A DNA stretch of 64,000 bases from Centropus unirufus. Taxonomy: Eukaryota; Chordata; Aves; Cuculiformes; Centropidae. The stretch lies in assembly GCA_013397695.1 (NCBI GenBank), contig VYZI01000040.1, positions 3,726,844 to 3,790,843 on the forward strand, read 5' to 3'. The stretch's first letter is position 1. Every line of letters begins with the position of its first letter. The notes under the pieces are model-generated. The model had not been told where the DNA came from, made no database searches, and worked only from the letters and a program-made list of their open reading frames with translations. Below, piece after piece: positions 50,252-60,366 of the stretch. The position numbers and the translations under genes were made by a program.

Positions 50252-50918
50252 CTTTAAAGAACAAAAATGAAGACGATTTGCAATGGACAGTGCCAGAGAT
50301 GAATGTAAAAAAGAGATAAAAATCAATTTTTAGAGAGACTATAAATTCTCAATTTTTTTAAAAATCAAGAAAGATGATCAGATGTCTTGGGGAACCAGAT
50401 ACAGCTGGGAAGAACCTGAGCTAAAAGGCTGGCTGCCATCAGTTTGAATGTGGTGCTGGCTAGTTACTAACAGCTATTTCACAACTGGCTGTTTTGCAGC
50501 TTCAATGAAGCAAGTCCAGCTCAGAGTTTACTTTTTAGCTGGCAAATTTTCCACTTGGTAAATCAATCCCCCTGTTACCTTTGTTAGCAATTTCAAAGCA
50601 AAGATTGGACAAGAATGCGTGCAGAACCACCCCTTAATCCCTTCAGAAGAGAAGCAAAATGTGTTGGTAACGGTGTTAACTTTTGCTCTGTGCTACATGA
50701 ATACAAAGGGGTTGCAGAAGGGGAAGAGAAAGTGAATCACTTCATCTTCCAGCACTTTCCTTCTAGAACAGTATCTCTTAACTCAGTAGATTTTTGGAAG
50801 CATCTCTCTGAGGGGATCATCTCAATTACCAAGTTCTTCAAAAGCTTTACATTAAATCTTACAATACTATAGACCAGCAAAGTAAGATGTGAGTGCAAAT
50901 CTAGGAACGCGGGTCTAC
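50252..50918 (-). other. SVIL: SVIL intron of 667 bp
   Basis: GT-AG intron. No feature recognised. Confidence 0.8.
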
Positions 50919-51052
50919 CTTGCAACATGCAGTCATAGGCTTTTCGATCTCTCCTTCCTAACGCGTCCCAGAATCCCAAGGGCTCTGACCCTTCATCACA
51001 TTCATGAATTGTCACCTTGCTGCTGCTGTGCAGCCCTGCCTCCAGTGGACAT
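50919..51052 (-). CDS. SVIL: SVIL exon (local exon 13): linker to repeat 5
   Basis: The exon encodes residues 668-711: CPLEAGLHSSSKVTIHECDE, GSEPLGFWDALGRRDRKAYD and CMLQ. The G-S-E-P-x-x-F-W motif is a gelsolin/villin family landmark at the end of a repeat. Aspartate 712 is split (G|AT). The acceptor is TTGTGTTTTGTAG and the donor GTAGAC. The 134 bp length is in frame. Confidence 0.96.
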
Positions 51053-51738
51053 CTACAAAACACAAAGAAAGGAGGGTGAACCAAACTTTCCTGTCCCGAA
51101 CACAGCCAACACAAACCTGCTGACCACTGGTATTACTACAGTCCAAGACCACCCCGCTCTCTTGTTGCCCACTTTGTGCCAACACAGGCTTTTTGAAAAT
51201 GATGATAAAAAATATCAACAAGAAAGATACAGAATTTCAGCAACCATTTTCATAGCATTCCTGATCACATACCCAGAGAGCAGGAGATGCTCACATGAGA
51301 TTCTCACTGCCCAAGGTTGTAACTGGGGCTGTGTTCCTGCACTCTTTCCCAAATTAATTTCCTCTTCCTTATTCACAAGACGTGATTCTAATCCTCCTGC
51401 CAACTGGGATTTAGTTTGCTATTCAGATATTGATCGTCTCCCTCCAAATGGAGAGTGTTTTATTTGCAACTGTAATACAGTAGGAAGAATAAGTGCATTT
51501 GACCTTAAGTGAAAGTGATTACAGGATGTGTGTTTTCCTGATTCCACCGAATCAACTGCCCACCATTCCTCCTCCTTACCAAGCATGCACATGCTGCAGT
51601 TGTACTCAGAACACAGCTTTATTAATTTCAACTTTTCTTTTTTCAGAAAGAAAGACAACTTTTCTTTTTTAAGAAAGCCTGTTTTAAGTAAATCAGTAGC
51701 CTGTACAAACATCTCCAATATATAGGTCAGACACTCAC
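51053..51738 (-). other. SVIL: SVIL intron of 686 bp
   Basis: GT-AG intron. A 207-codon open frame runs through it on the plus strand (50889-51512), but it crosses a real exon antisense and has no recognisable content. Confidence 0.8.
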
Positions 51739-51946
51739 TGTTCTTTTATCTTATTGGCTGCTGTTCTTCCTACATCCTTGGTGTGAGACTGTGCTTTGCA
51801 GCCATGCCACAGGTAGATAAGAGCTTTATTTATATTGAGGACAATCATGGATGTCCGGGAGCGCAGGCTGCTGCAGTGACATGCTACTTCAAGTAAGTTT
51901 CCTTCATTGGGAACTTCTCCTCGCACGCAATATAGCCTCCAGTCAC
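51739..51946 (-). CDS. SVIL: SVIL exon (local exon 12): gelsolin-like repeat 4 core
   Basis: The exon encodes residues 599-666. DWRLYCVRGEVPNEGNLLEV, ACHCSSLRSRTSMIVLNINK and ALIYLWHGCKAQSHTKDVGR then TAANKIKE give the strand, the L-W-x-G turn and the closing helix of repeat 4. Glutamine 667 is split (CA|A). The acceptor is TGTCTGCTCCAG and the donor GTGAGT. The 208 bp length is in frame. Confidence 0.96.
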
Positions 51947-52753
51947 CTGGAGCAGACAGGAACAGGGCAGTAGTATTACACAGTCACATGGGATTGAAAA
52001 TTCAAGACCTATGCTCTGGAAAAGCTCTTCTCATGCTGGATGACTTTCACATATCACATGTCTATGTTGTCACAGAATGAACTAGCTAACAATCAGGGTT
52101 GGCTAAAGCTACTTGAGAAAACCTTTTGAAGAGGAGATGCCTTATGAAATCTTGCTACAAGAGTACAAGTGTTAAGAGCTGAAGAGCTAAACAGAGCAGA
52201 AGAGTCAAGTTTCTGCTCTGTTTCATGCAAGAAAGAGAAACAAACCGTAGCCCTTCTATTCAGCTCCCATTCCCCCGTGCTCCTTAGGTACAGGAGGAAT
52301 TTGGATGCGAACTGGAACATAGCCAAGCTACGCCTGCACTGAAATTCTCGTACCTCACCTTCAGCATTCAAGGAATGGGCTAACAAAAAGTAATGGGTGC
52401 ATAACAAAAGCTTGGAGTTCTCCTTAGAGCTGGAGAACTGCTCATAAAAAATAACCCCCTGCCCAGGCTATATAGCCTATTTTAAAGCAAAGAGGCACCT
52501 TGCTTAATTAAAAAAAAAAGTAACTAGAACTATTTATATGCATATCAATAAAGTCAGTTAGGTCTAGGACTACAAAATCCATTTTAAGCTCAAAGAAGAA
52601 CCGTCTTGAAACAAAGCACGAAAAAGCTGTTTCATAGGGTTTGTGGCATTAATTTTTCTTTTCTACAGAGTATGGCAGTTGAGACTGAATTCAAAGGCCT
52701 TCACAATAGGTAGAAAAGGATTTGGGGTACAAGCTCTTAAGTAAATAACTTAC
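51947..52753 (-). other. SVIL: SVIL intron of 807 bp
   Basis: GT-AG intron with an A-run near 52509. No feature recognised. Confidence 0.8.
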
Positions 52754-52859
52754 TTTGTGCATTTTCTTCTTCCTCTTCCCTTCTTCCAGCATGCACAATC
52801 ATTCCTCCTTGGAAGCACTGTAGGAAGCATGGTGGTTCTTTCCCTTGGAGCACTTGTAC
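52754..52859 (-). CDS. SVIL: SVIL exon (local exon 11): start of gelsolin-like repeat 4
   Basis: The exon encodes residues 563-597. VQVLQGKEPPCFLQCFQGGM and IVHAGRREEEEENAQ follow the supervillin pattern, including the P-x-F/C-x-x-L-F-Q-G-G motif seen at repeat starts in the gelsolin family and a run of five glutamates. Serine 598 is split (A|GT). The acceptor is TCAATTTCCAG and the donor GTAAGT, a consensus donor. Confidence 0.95.
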
Positions 52860-54046
52860 CTGGAAATTGAAGGCACCTCTTTTCATTAAAAAAAATGAAG
52901 CATGTATACAGACTCAGGAAAACATGTCTATCTGGATTATTAAAACTTATATAGTTATGGCCACCCACGAAGATAGCTCTCCTTTTGCTTTACAACCACC
53001 GACTATTCTCTAAATTATAATTTATGCAATTACCGTTGCATGCATCAGCATTAAAATAAACCTCTAGCTGGAATCCCATAATCAAGAGTATCAGAGAATA
53101 AGGAATACCAAATAAACTTCAATTTGAAACAATTTAAACTAACCATTATTTGAATTCTTCACAAGACTGGGCCGTCTTGCCAGATATTCTTTGAAAATAT
53201 TATGAGATACTGTAGGAAATAAAATAGGTTCACAAGCTACTGTAAACTGGCTTATATGAAAACACGCATGTTCTTTGCTCTTGAAATGTTGCATTTTGAT
53301 TATGAAATTGATATAACTAATTGTTAAAAAAGCTTTTTCATAGAATACAACACAATACACTCTGAGTCAAGTGTATCTCCTCTATGAACTCCTGCCTTAA
53401 TGGTCATGTCTCTGCTGCTGTTAAAAAACTAATTACAGCATAATCAAGGTACAGAAACTAACTTTAAACCTCCCCTCTTGTCTTCTGGTAACAGACAAAC
53501 CATAGCAAAGTCTAACCTAAAGACAAAGCAAGCTACCCTGTCCTCTGAGCTTTACATTAACTGTATCTGAAGTTGATAGAACCTCTGCAAAACTAGACAA
53601 TCTACCCTGTAATTAGAGTAGACAAATTGAAGACTTCGAATATATTTGAATGTCTTGGCCTGGCAGAAGCTGCTTCTCCTGTTCTCAGGACCACGATGAC
53701 AGTCCTGTTATCTGAGCATATATGATATGGAATAGAAGATACATATTTGTTTAACGGTCCTTCACATATTCCTGCAAGGAGAGGAAAGACGACATTCTTC
53801 GATGGCCATTCTCAGAAACATCATCTTTAGATGGAGCATTTGGGAATGGCAATGACTAAAGAAGCTCATGTGTGTCTGGAAGTTGGAATAAAGCCAGAAG
53901 TCATTTTGAGGGCTGGCTATTTGTATTGGCAAGATGACCTTTATAGGAAGAGAGGAGGCAAAAAAAGATCACCCAGATTTACTGCTGGTCATCCTTGGGC
54001 AGGCAAGTCTTGCCAGGATTGCCACCTGGCTCTGTAGGAAGCTCAC
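52860..54046 (-). other. SVIL: SVIL intron of 1187 bp
   Basis: GT-AG intron. AT-rich unique sequence; no repeat family or additional exon recognised. Confidence 0.8.
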
Positions 54047-54198
54047 CTGTGCTCCTCTCTCTTCATCAAGTTCCACTGTCATCAGTGCTGATGTCCCTTT
54101 TTCACTCACTGTGGAGTGCCTTCCTTGCCAAAAGAAATACACGCATTTCTCTTTTCCAACAGCTCTTACTTGTTGCTCTCCTTTTTGTCTGCTTCCAA
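54047..54198 (-). CDS. SVIL: SVIL exon (local exon 10): gelsolin-like repeat 3, second part
   Basis: The exon encodes residues 513-562. GSRQKGEQQVRAVGKEKCVY leads to FFWQGRHSTVSEKGTSALMT and VELDEERGAQ. The WQG turn and following helix are the gelsolin-fold signature. The acceptor is CTGTTTTGCAG and the donor GTGAGC. The exon ends on a codon boundary. Confidence 0.96.
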
Positions 54199-55964
54199 CT
54201 GCAAAACAGAAAGCACATGCTGAACAAAGTGCTCTGGCTATAGATTTAAACAGCACGTGGTCTAATCTCATCTGCCAGCTCAGCACTATCCGGTCCAGAA
54301 AAATGTCCATTTGGAGGAACATTAGGTCTCCAAGCCAGTACGACCCTGTGCGAAATTGGCATTGTCTCATCAGGTAGATGTAAGCCCACATACAGAGATC
54401 TCCGTGTTGGGTAGAGAAAGAGATGTGAGAGAACTGGCACTATCTGGAGAAAAACAACTGACATCATTGAGCCAAGTCGCATGTGAAATGGTATGTCCAG
54501 TTATGTTACCAGAAGAGTGCATTATGGCTCTTTTTCCACATTACACACTGTTCTTTGGCAGCAGGAGACCAAGCTGGCTGCTCAGTGATACTGGAAACAG
54601 CAACAGTTGAGAAAACTGCAGGCATAAAAGAAAAGTCTTTCTTGGTAAAGTGATACTAGAAAGGAAAATTACAGAACAAAAGAACACCAAAGCAGAACTT
54701 TGCAGTCATAAAAAAAAAAATACAAATAGGTAAGCTTTTATTTATTCCTTTTTAAAAATTAACTCAATATTTCATCTTGGTCTGGAAAGTGAGTTTGCAG
54801 CAACATTGTGTTTTTCAGTTCTTTAAAAGGATCAGTAGTCAGTTGTTACAATAAGCAAATCATGTTTACAGCATGTAAAGTTCAACAATGCAACCAGATA
54901 TGGAACATTTCACTCATTTCAGTGCATACTGAATAAACAGATATAAATTAAACCAAAGAGCTTTTAAAAAAACCCAAAGAGCTTTAAACCAGATTCTTAA
55001 AACAATATTAAAACTTCTGTCTTGATTTCAGCAGTGCTGAGCAGCCTCCAACTGAAATACTCAGGAGAAAGCATTCTTTTTTTTTTTTTTCAAGTTGAGA
55101 ACACTCAAAACATTAGCCATTTCTAAAATTTATGGGGTTTACTCTCATCTGGACATTCAGCCCATAAATTTACTACCTCCTACATAAAAATTTATTCTGT
55201 TTCAGAGTGATGGAATACATTTTCATCCATTTGGATTAGGAGCCTATTTACAGTTCAGTATTACTGTTACCTACTTCTCCCAACGTTTACAAGCTTTTGT
55301 ATTTTTCTTGGATTTGCCAGTATCTGAACTCAGCGATCCTGAATAAGGCCTACCTACATTTTTTGGCTAAAAGCTTGAAGGCTGTATAGATGTTATATTG
55401 CTTTCAATCCATTTTAATATTTTCCTATCTGGAACAATCATTTTTAGGCTATTTCTATTTTACTTACCACAAAAAACACTTTTTCTTACTTTAGTGCCAG
55501 AAGGAAGAGTTCCAACGAGCACACCAAGCTGATTGATTCTCAGCGTTTACCTGCTGCTCTCAAGCTCTATGTCAGAACACTGCTAAAAGTTTCCACTTGA
55601 GGCTGAAACCCACAGCAAAGGGTTCCCAGAAACAGCAAAAAGGACAGCGAGGGCAAGGAGCTGGCAAGGGCTTTTCCTGTCATTGTTACTGTTCTCCATT
55701 ACCCAGCAAAGGCTTTCCTTGTTGCTAAGCCTACCTCTCTTGAAAGACATTCAGACCACTGTCATTAGTCCAGCTGCCTAGTTATTTTGGTCTTAAGCTG
55801 TGAGCACAATTCTGGCTTAATGAGCTGTCCTGTGACACATCCAACACCACTGTTGGTAAAAGCAGAGATGGACGGAATTACATTTGATGTTTGAAACATA
55901 ATCACAGCTTTTTTTTTTGCTTTTAAACAAATAAAATAATAACTTCTGTTTCTCAACAACCTAG

Positions 55965-56532
55965 TGTGCTGGTTTTAACTGGTATCAAGTAACTTTTCTC
56001 CATAGTAGCTACTATGGGGCTCTGTTCTGTATTTGAGCTGAAAACAGTGTTGATACTAACAGGGATTTTTCCATTACTGCTGAGCAACACTTACACAGCG
56101 TCAAGGCCTTTTCCACTTCCCACACCACCCCATCAGAGAGGAGGCTGGGGGTGCACAAGAAGCTGGGAGGTCAGCACAAGTGCCCCCAACTGACCAAAGG
56201 GATGTCCCATGTTGTATGACAACAAGCTCAGCATACAGAGCTGGGCGAAGAACGAGGAACGTCTGGAGTGCTGGTGTTTGTCTTCCCAAGTAATTGGAGC
56301 CCTGCTTTCCTGCTCTTCCTTTTTCACCTGCCTGCCAGTGAAACTTAGTGAATGAAGTCCTAATTTTGCTTTGCTTGCATATGCAGCTTTTGCTTTACCT
56401 GTTAAGCTGTCTTTATCTCAACCCAGAGGCTTTCTCATTTTTACTGCTCCTATCCCCTCTCCCATCTCACTCGGGGGAAATGAACAAGCAGCTGCAGTGT
56501 GCTTAGTTGCTGGCTGGGGCTAAACCATGACA
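55965..56532 (+). repeat. 5' long terminal repeat of the ERV relic
   Basis: A 568-bp segment bounded by TG and CA on the plus strand. Its last 140 bases are repeated with many substitutions at 57200-57346. Position immediately before a lysine-type primer site marks it as the 5' copy. It is antisense to SVIL. Confidence 0.65.
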
Positions 56533-56541
56533 GTCCTTTTT

Positions 56542-56559
56542 TGGTACCCAATGTGCCGC
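56542..56559 (+). other. Degenerate retroviral primer-binding site (tRNA-Lys1,2 type)
   Basis: The site begins TGG and keeps the CCCAA core expected for a lysine tRNA 3' end, but has several substitutions compared with the family sequence. It lies 9 bases after the LTR end, a spacing I recall for bird ERVL elements. Confidence 0.55.
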
Positions 56560-57189
56560 TCAAGGGGTTCAAGACAGCGACAGATTGGACTGAAATCTGC
56601 TAGATAGGATTTATAGTTGTTATTGCTGTTTAGCTATCAATTGGCAGGCCCCTGTGCTCGTCGTGGGGCTTGTTTCCCTTCCTATATATTAATAAGAGTC
56701 TAGTGTTCATTAGTAGCTGCTTTTCTGCTTCTGCTGCTTGCTGTACTGCTTACCATCGTACTCTGCTCTACCAGGGAACATTTTGGTAACAGCAATGGCA
56801 AAGCCCCTGAGCTGGCAGATGGCCAAGGCATCACTGCTGTTTCTGTGCTGCTGTACTGGACAGGCTGGAACTCCAGTGTGACCTTGAGTGGAAGGGACTG
56901 TGACCTGTGGATAAGTCCACGTGGAAGCAGGACACCCCAAAGCGTCTTTGGCCACGGATTGGCCCATGCCAGAGCAGGTACATCCCGAAGCATCTCTGGC
57001 CATGGTTATTTCTGCTTGACAGCAGGTTTACCCTGGAAGAGATGGTAGCTCATAGATAAGGCTCCAGTTGGAGCAGGTACAACCATAAGGGACTGCAGTC
57101 TGTGGAGTCCAAGCCAGGGCAGGGGCAGGGGGAGGAGTTCATTGCAATGTTAAGCCCTATAACCAGGGAAATTCTAAAGGAAATACCTT

Positions 57190-57346
57190 TTAAAAGTGGC
57201 TTTTGTATTACTAATTAAACTACATTTATCTCAGCCTACAGGTTCTCTCATTTTTACTCTTCTAATTCCTTCCCCCATCATGCTGGGGAGGGAGTGAGCG
57301 ATTGGCTGTGGAGAGCTTATCTGCTGGCTGGGGTTAAACCACAACA
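57190..57346 (+). repeat. Truncated 3' LTR of the ERV relic
   Basis: Only the last ~155 bases of the LTR remain. Alignment by eye to 56389-56532 shows shared blocks with roughly three-quarters identity, so the two LTRs have diverged for a long time or differ by subfamily. The left edge is approximate. Confidence 0.6.
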
Positions 57347-57478
57347 CCCAGGAAGACTAAATTAGCATTTCTAACTTTTAAAACAGCTTCTTATCCAAGG
57401 AAGTCTCATCACTAAGAACAGCAGTTTTAGCTGCACTTCTCCGTGTAACAGCACCATGAAATGGAATTGTGCACTAAC

Positions 57479-57755
57479 CTGTGGTGCTCACCATGTACTT
57501 CCACTTCACCACATACGTGTCTCCCTCGTGGAACTGTCCTATGCTTTGCTTAGGCAGTCTACTATAATCAAATTCCAAGATGTGCCAGACATCCACAGAT
57601 GCAGTAATAATTTCAAATTGCCTCCCATCTTCTCCTTCTACAAGTCCATAGCCCCGACCAATATTCATTCCATCCAAGACTGTGCCTACTGTCGTTTGGG
57701 GCACAGCTACCATTAGCATGACATCATATGGTTTAGAGTCAGATTTGGATTCTTC
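57479..57755 (-). CDS. SVIL: SVIL exon (local exon 9): gelsolin-like repeat 3, first part
   Basis: This is the longest exon here (277 bp), encoding residues 420-511. It opens with a charged linker EESKSDSKPYDV, then MLMVAVPQTTVGTVLDGMNI, GRGYGLVEGEDGRQFEI and the repeat-3 strands SVDVWHILEFDYSRLPKQ, SIGQFHEGDTYVVKWKYMV. Valine 512 is split (G|TT). The acceptor is TTTTTTGGCAG and the donor GTTAGT. In the family this repeat is a scaffold unit; I see no calcium-site evidence to claim. Confidence 0.96.
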
Positions 57756-58092
57756 CTGCCAAAAAACACAGAGAGATTGCTTTAAGCATAGATTTTTTTT
57801 TTCTTGTTACCCAACAGTTCCATCCAACAGCTTGACTCTTGCATGTTTCAGTACTTTAACATCTTGTCATCATTTGATGCCTCATCCAAATCCCCTTGGC
57901 AGTATTCATGGAGCTGCTCAGCACTGGTATAAAGCAACTCAATGGGTTCACTCTAGGTGGTGATGTTCTGACCCCTAGGCCAAACACCAGAAGATAAAGA
58001 AACTGCTCTGGATTCTTGAGAACAAGCTTCCCTGGCTTCTATCCCAGCTAGGTCATCTAGTTTGAAATACCTAGCATGCCTATTATATGCAC
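57756..58092 (-). other. SVIL: SVIL intron of 337 bp
   Basis: GT-AG intron. No feature recognised. Confidence 0.8.
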
Positions 58093-58237
58093 CTTCTGGT
58101 GAAGGGATTCACTAGAATTCTTCTCGTTGTGTTTCTTCAGCTCTGTCCAATCAAGAAATTTTTCTTTGAAGAGTATGGTCTCATTATGTTCTGTGAGTCT
58201 GCCAAACACAGCCCAGTCTGGGCGTCCTTGTCCCTTT
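58093..58237 (-). CDS. SVIL: SVIL exon (local exon 8): repeat 2 end and variable linker
   Basis: The exon encodes residues 372-419. KGQGRPDWAVFGRLTEHNET and ILFKEKFLDWTELK are typical supervillin; the W-x-x-F-G-R-L-T-E-H-N-E-T stretch sits at the repeat 2 boundary. The end, KHNEKNSSESLHQK, is hydrophilic and appears to be a less conserved linker. It is separated from the exon before it by the shortest intron here, 99 bp. The acceptor is CATCGTACAG and the donor GTGCAT. Confidence 0.95.
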
Positions 58238-58336
58238 CTGTACGATGGAACAAAAGAAACAGAATCAAATTAACATTGTAAAATATGGCTAAGAAAATTA
58301 ACTTTCTGCAATGAGAATAAACTCGAGTTTTGATAC

Positions 58337-58512
58337 CTGGGTATGAGAGGATTGCATTCCCCTGGGTCCAGAGGATTTATGTCACAATTGGAATAGTCAA
58401 AGGTGCCATTCCACAAATGTTTTGCCAGCTGGAACGCCACTTTTCTTTGCGCTAAAGTAACTTCCTTGCCATGCCATACATATACTTCGCTGCCAAAATC
58501 AAACACCAGCAC
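58337..58512 (-). CDS. SVIL: SVIL exon (local exon 7): gelsolin-like repeat 2 core
   Basis: The exon encodes residues 313-370. It reads VLVFDFGSEVYVWHGKEVTL, the classic gelsolin-family strand-turn (hydrophobic strand, then V-W-x-G), followed by the helix AQRKVAFQLAKHLWNGTFDY and the loop NCDINPLDPGECNPLIP. This segment alone identifies supervillin. Arginine 371 is split (AG|A). The acceptor is GATATTATAG and the donor GTATCA. The 176 bp length is in frame. Confidence 0.97.
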
Positions 58513-59369
58513 CTATAATATCAAACCAAAACAAATCAAAACAAAAAAAGAAACAAACAACTTACCATTGGGTTATATGATACCCTGGATCCAACACTTT
58601 CCTACTACTTCAAGCTGACTGGGCATTGAACACAAACTCTTCCAAATATCTGAGTTTCTGCAGTGACGCTAACACCTAGCACTACGATGCAAGTAAGGCC
58701 AGGGCAGTGGTCCGCACTGTGTTGTCTAATTGTTGGGAATGACTGAAAGCAAGTAGGGGGAGTGCTCTGAGGTGTATCTTTAGGTGGTAGCTAGATCACT
58801 AGAAGATAAGAGAGCTCTTCTTACCAAAACCCTGATTCTGTTGCATGACTGATTGCTGTCCAGTTACAGCAGCTTTCGCTCACATTTAGACCCATCCTTC
58901 GTGCTGCAGCCGGGGAGGCTGACAGAACACAGCACAAAAACTTGAAAACTTCCAAGAAAACGTATCGTGTCTTTATTTTGAAAATCCGCTCTCATGCCTA
59001 CTTGGATGGGTGAAATGGTTATTTGAAAGGGGAAAGTCTACTAAAGATCGATATAAACATTCTAAAACAGTTTTTTATTCTTTCTTGTTTTTTTTCCTGA
59101 AGTGCTACCGGTTTTGCATTTAATGACCAGAGCGAGCCACTGTTGACAAGAAGACTTACGCTACCTAAAATAGTATTTCACTTCAGAGATAATACAATCT
59201 AATTTCTTGAGACCTGCAGCACATTCCAGACAGCAAAACATTCAGAAGTCTTTCAGAAACACAGGGCACCCCATTTTCAGTGAGCCTTTCCCTGAGCATT
59301 TGCAGTTTCATAGTTGTCATCAGCTGCACATTCCTGCACTCACCACAGGAGCATCAAGTGGCACGATAC
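58513..59369 (-). other. SVIL: SVIL intron of 857 bp
   Basis: GT-AG intron. No coding sequence or repeat family recognised; a T-rich run lies near 59085. Confidence 0.8.
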
Positions 59370-59515
59370 CTCTTTTGGTTGTAGCAGGGTACATTTTGGC
59401 ACCTTTCCCCAGTAGTCATCCTCAGGAATGAGTTTATCCTCTACGAGGCGGTAAATGCAATTTGTTTCTATTATTGCAGCTTCATACATTTCATCTTCTT
59501 CAGGATTTCCAGCGG
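59370..59515 (-). CDS. SVIL: SVIL exon (local exon 6): start of gelsolin-like repeat 2
   Basis: The exon encodes residues 265-312. An acidic lead AGNPEEDEMYEAAI precedes the repeat-2 strand IIETNCIYRLVEDKLIPEDD, then YWGKVPKCTLLQPKE. It is separated from the preceding exon by an intron of only 117 bp. The acceptor is CTTTCCTTAAG and the donor GTATCG. The 146 bp length is in frame. Confidence 0.95.
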
Positions 59516-59632
59516 CTTAAGGAAAGAATTGTCAAAAGTAAAAAAATTTAACATCCAGCTGTCTTTAAAGAGAATTGACACAACGATTTTACTGTGATAA
59601 AACATCTGTACTATAATTGTAAGAATGCTTAC

Positions 59633-59780
59633 ACTGGTAATTTGTCTGTCCACCAAGGAGTTTCCAGAAGTCTTTGGCTGCATGGGTATGGGTATTTATT
59701 CCTTCTTCTATAGTCTGTATATAAGAAGCTCTACAGCCCAGTTCCCTCTTTGTCTGAATTAAAGTTGCAAGTTCTGAAGC
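59633..59780 (-). CDS. SVIL: SVIL exon (local exon 5): end of gelsolin-like repeat 1
   Basis: The exon encodes residues 215-263. ASELATLIQTKRELGCRA is the long amphipathic helix that closes a gelsolin-like repeat. SYIQTIEEGINTHTHAAKDF and WKLLGGQTNYQ follow and form the link to repeat 2. Serine 264 is split (T|CC). The acceptor is CTCTTAG and the donor GTAAGC. The TACCAGTGTAAGC end offers two in-register GT choices; only the second keeps the frame with the next exon. Confidence 0.95.
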
Positions 59781-60229
59781 CTAAGAGATTAAGAGTTATC
59801 TGAACAGGATTGTTTAAGTCTTTGGAATACTTATGCATATCTTGTTTTGGGAGAAGGCAAAAGGAGGTAGGATATAACAGAGCAAATACATTTATTCTTT
59901 CATTTGCCTTCAAACAAGACCTGATCTTAACGAACATGGGAATAAAAAGGACATCCTGCAATTGAGACTATTTTTTGTTTGAGCGCAAATGTGTTTCCTG
60001 AGGATATCCTATTTTCTCTTGCAGTTTCACAACCTACACACTCCTATGTCAGCTTTCACGCAGTGCACAGGCTAAAACATATTTGCAGGAATCCTGCATG
60101 CCTACCTGTCACTGACTATCAGTTACACACCATTTTTGGAGACAAATGGCACCAAGGCTCAATTACATCAGAGACAAACGCTATCGCAGTTCTAAAAATA
60201 AACAATAAAAAAACCCAACTTGTACTAAC
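59781..60229 (-). other. SVIL: SVIL intron of 449 bp
   Basis: GT-AG intron with a short acceptor (CTCTTAG). No feature recognised. Confidence 0.8.
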
Positions 60230-60366
60230 CTTTGCTTTTTCTATGACATTTGCAAACTCTCCTACCCACAAAAAACAGAAATGTGGAGTTAACAACAGGA
60301 AACAGTCTCCACTGTTCAGCGAGGAGGCCCTTGGTTCAACTAATCTTGTTTGAACATGTCTTCTTC
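60230..60366 (-). CDS. SVIL: SVIL exon (local exon 4): gelsolin-like repeat 1 core
   Basis: The exon encodes residues 170-214. RRHVQTRLVEPRASSLNSGD leads into the gelsolin-type core strand CFLLLTPHFCFLWVGEFANV. The pattern of a hydrophobic strand followed by a W-x-G turn is the hallmark of the gelsolin/villin superfamily. The exon ends on a codon boundary after EKAK. The acceptor is TTCTCTTTAG and the donor GTTAGT. The 137 bp length is in frame. Confidence 0.95.

Larger units (their letters stand above)
55965..57346 (+). mobile_element. Decayed ERVL-like endogenous retrovirus relic, internally deleted
   Basis: A candidate 5' LTR (55965-56532) starts TGTGCTGG and ends CATGACA. Nine bases later comes a mutated primer-binding site resembling the tRNA-Lys1,2 type (56542-56559). 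A truncated second LTR copy (about 57190-57346) repeats the LTR end, recognisable from shared TTTATCTCA, CTCATTTTTACT and GCTGGCTGGGG-TAAACCA blocks, and ends CAACA. Flanking pentamers CCTAG (55960-55964) and CCCAG (57347-57351) could be a target duplication with one change. The roughly 660 bp between holds no gag, pol or env that I can recognise, so the copy is non-coding. The class assignment is from memory of bird ERVL elements and is an inference; the LTR/primer-site layout is seen directly. Confidence 0.7.
54199..57478 (-). other. SVIL: SVIL intron of 3280 bp carrying a retroviral relic
   Basis: The intron lies between the two exons that make gelsolin-like repeat 3. About 1.4 kb of it (55965-57346) is a decayed LTR element on the opposite strand, described separately. 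The remainder is AT-rich with an A-run at about 54710 and a T-run at about 55077-55090. I see no other exon. Confidence 0.8.

Noticed and set aside
50889..51512. 207-codon plus-strand open frame
   Set aside because: It overlaps a genuine SVIL exon antisense (50919-51052) and continues through intron; no known domain and no better context.
56700..57003. 97-codon minus-strand open frames in the retroviral relic
   Set aside because: They lie antisense to the element, in a repeated non-coding part; no retroviral or host protein is recognisable.
59623..59640. Alternative GT two bases earlier at the exon 5 donor (CA|GTGTAAGC)
   Set aside because: Using it would break the frame with the next exon; the GTAAGC site keeps the phase and the expected protein.
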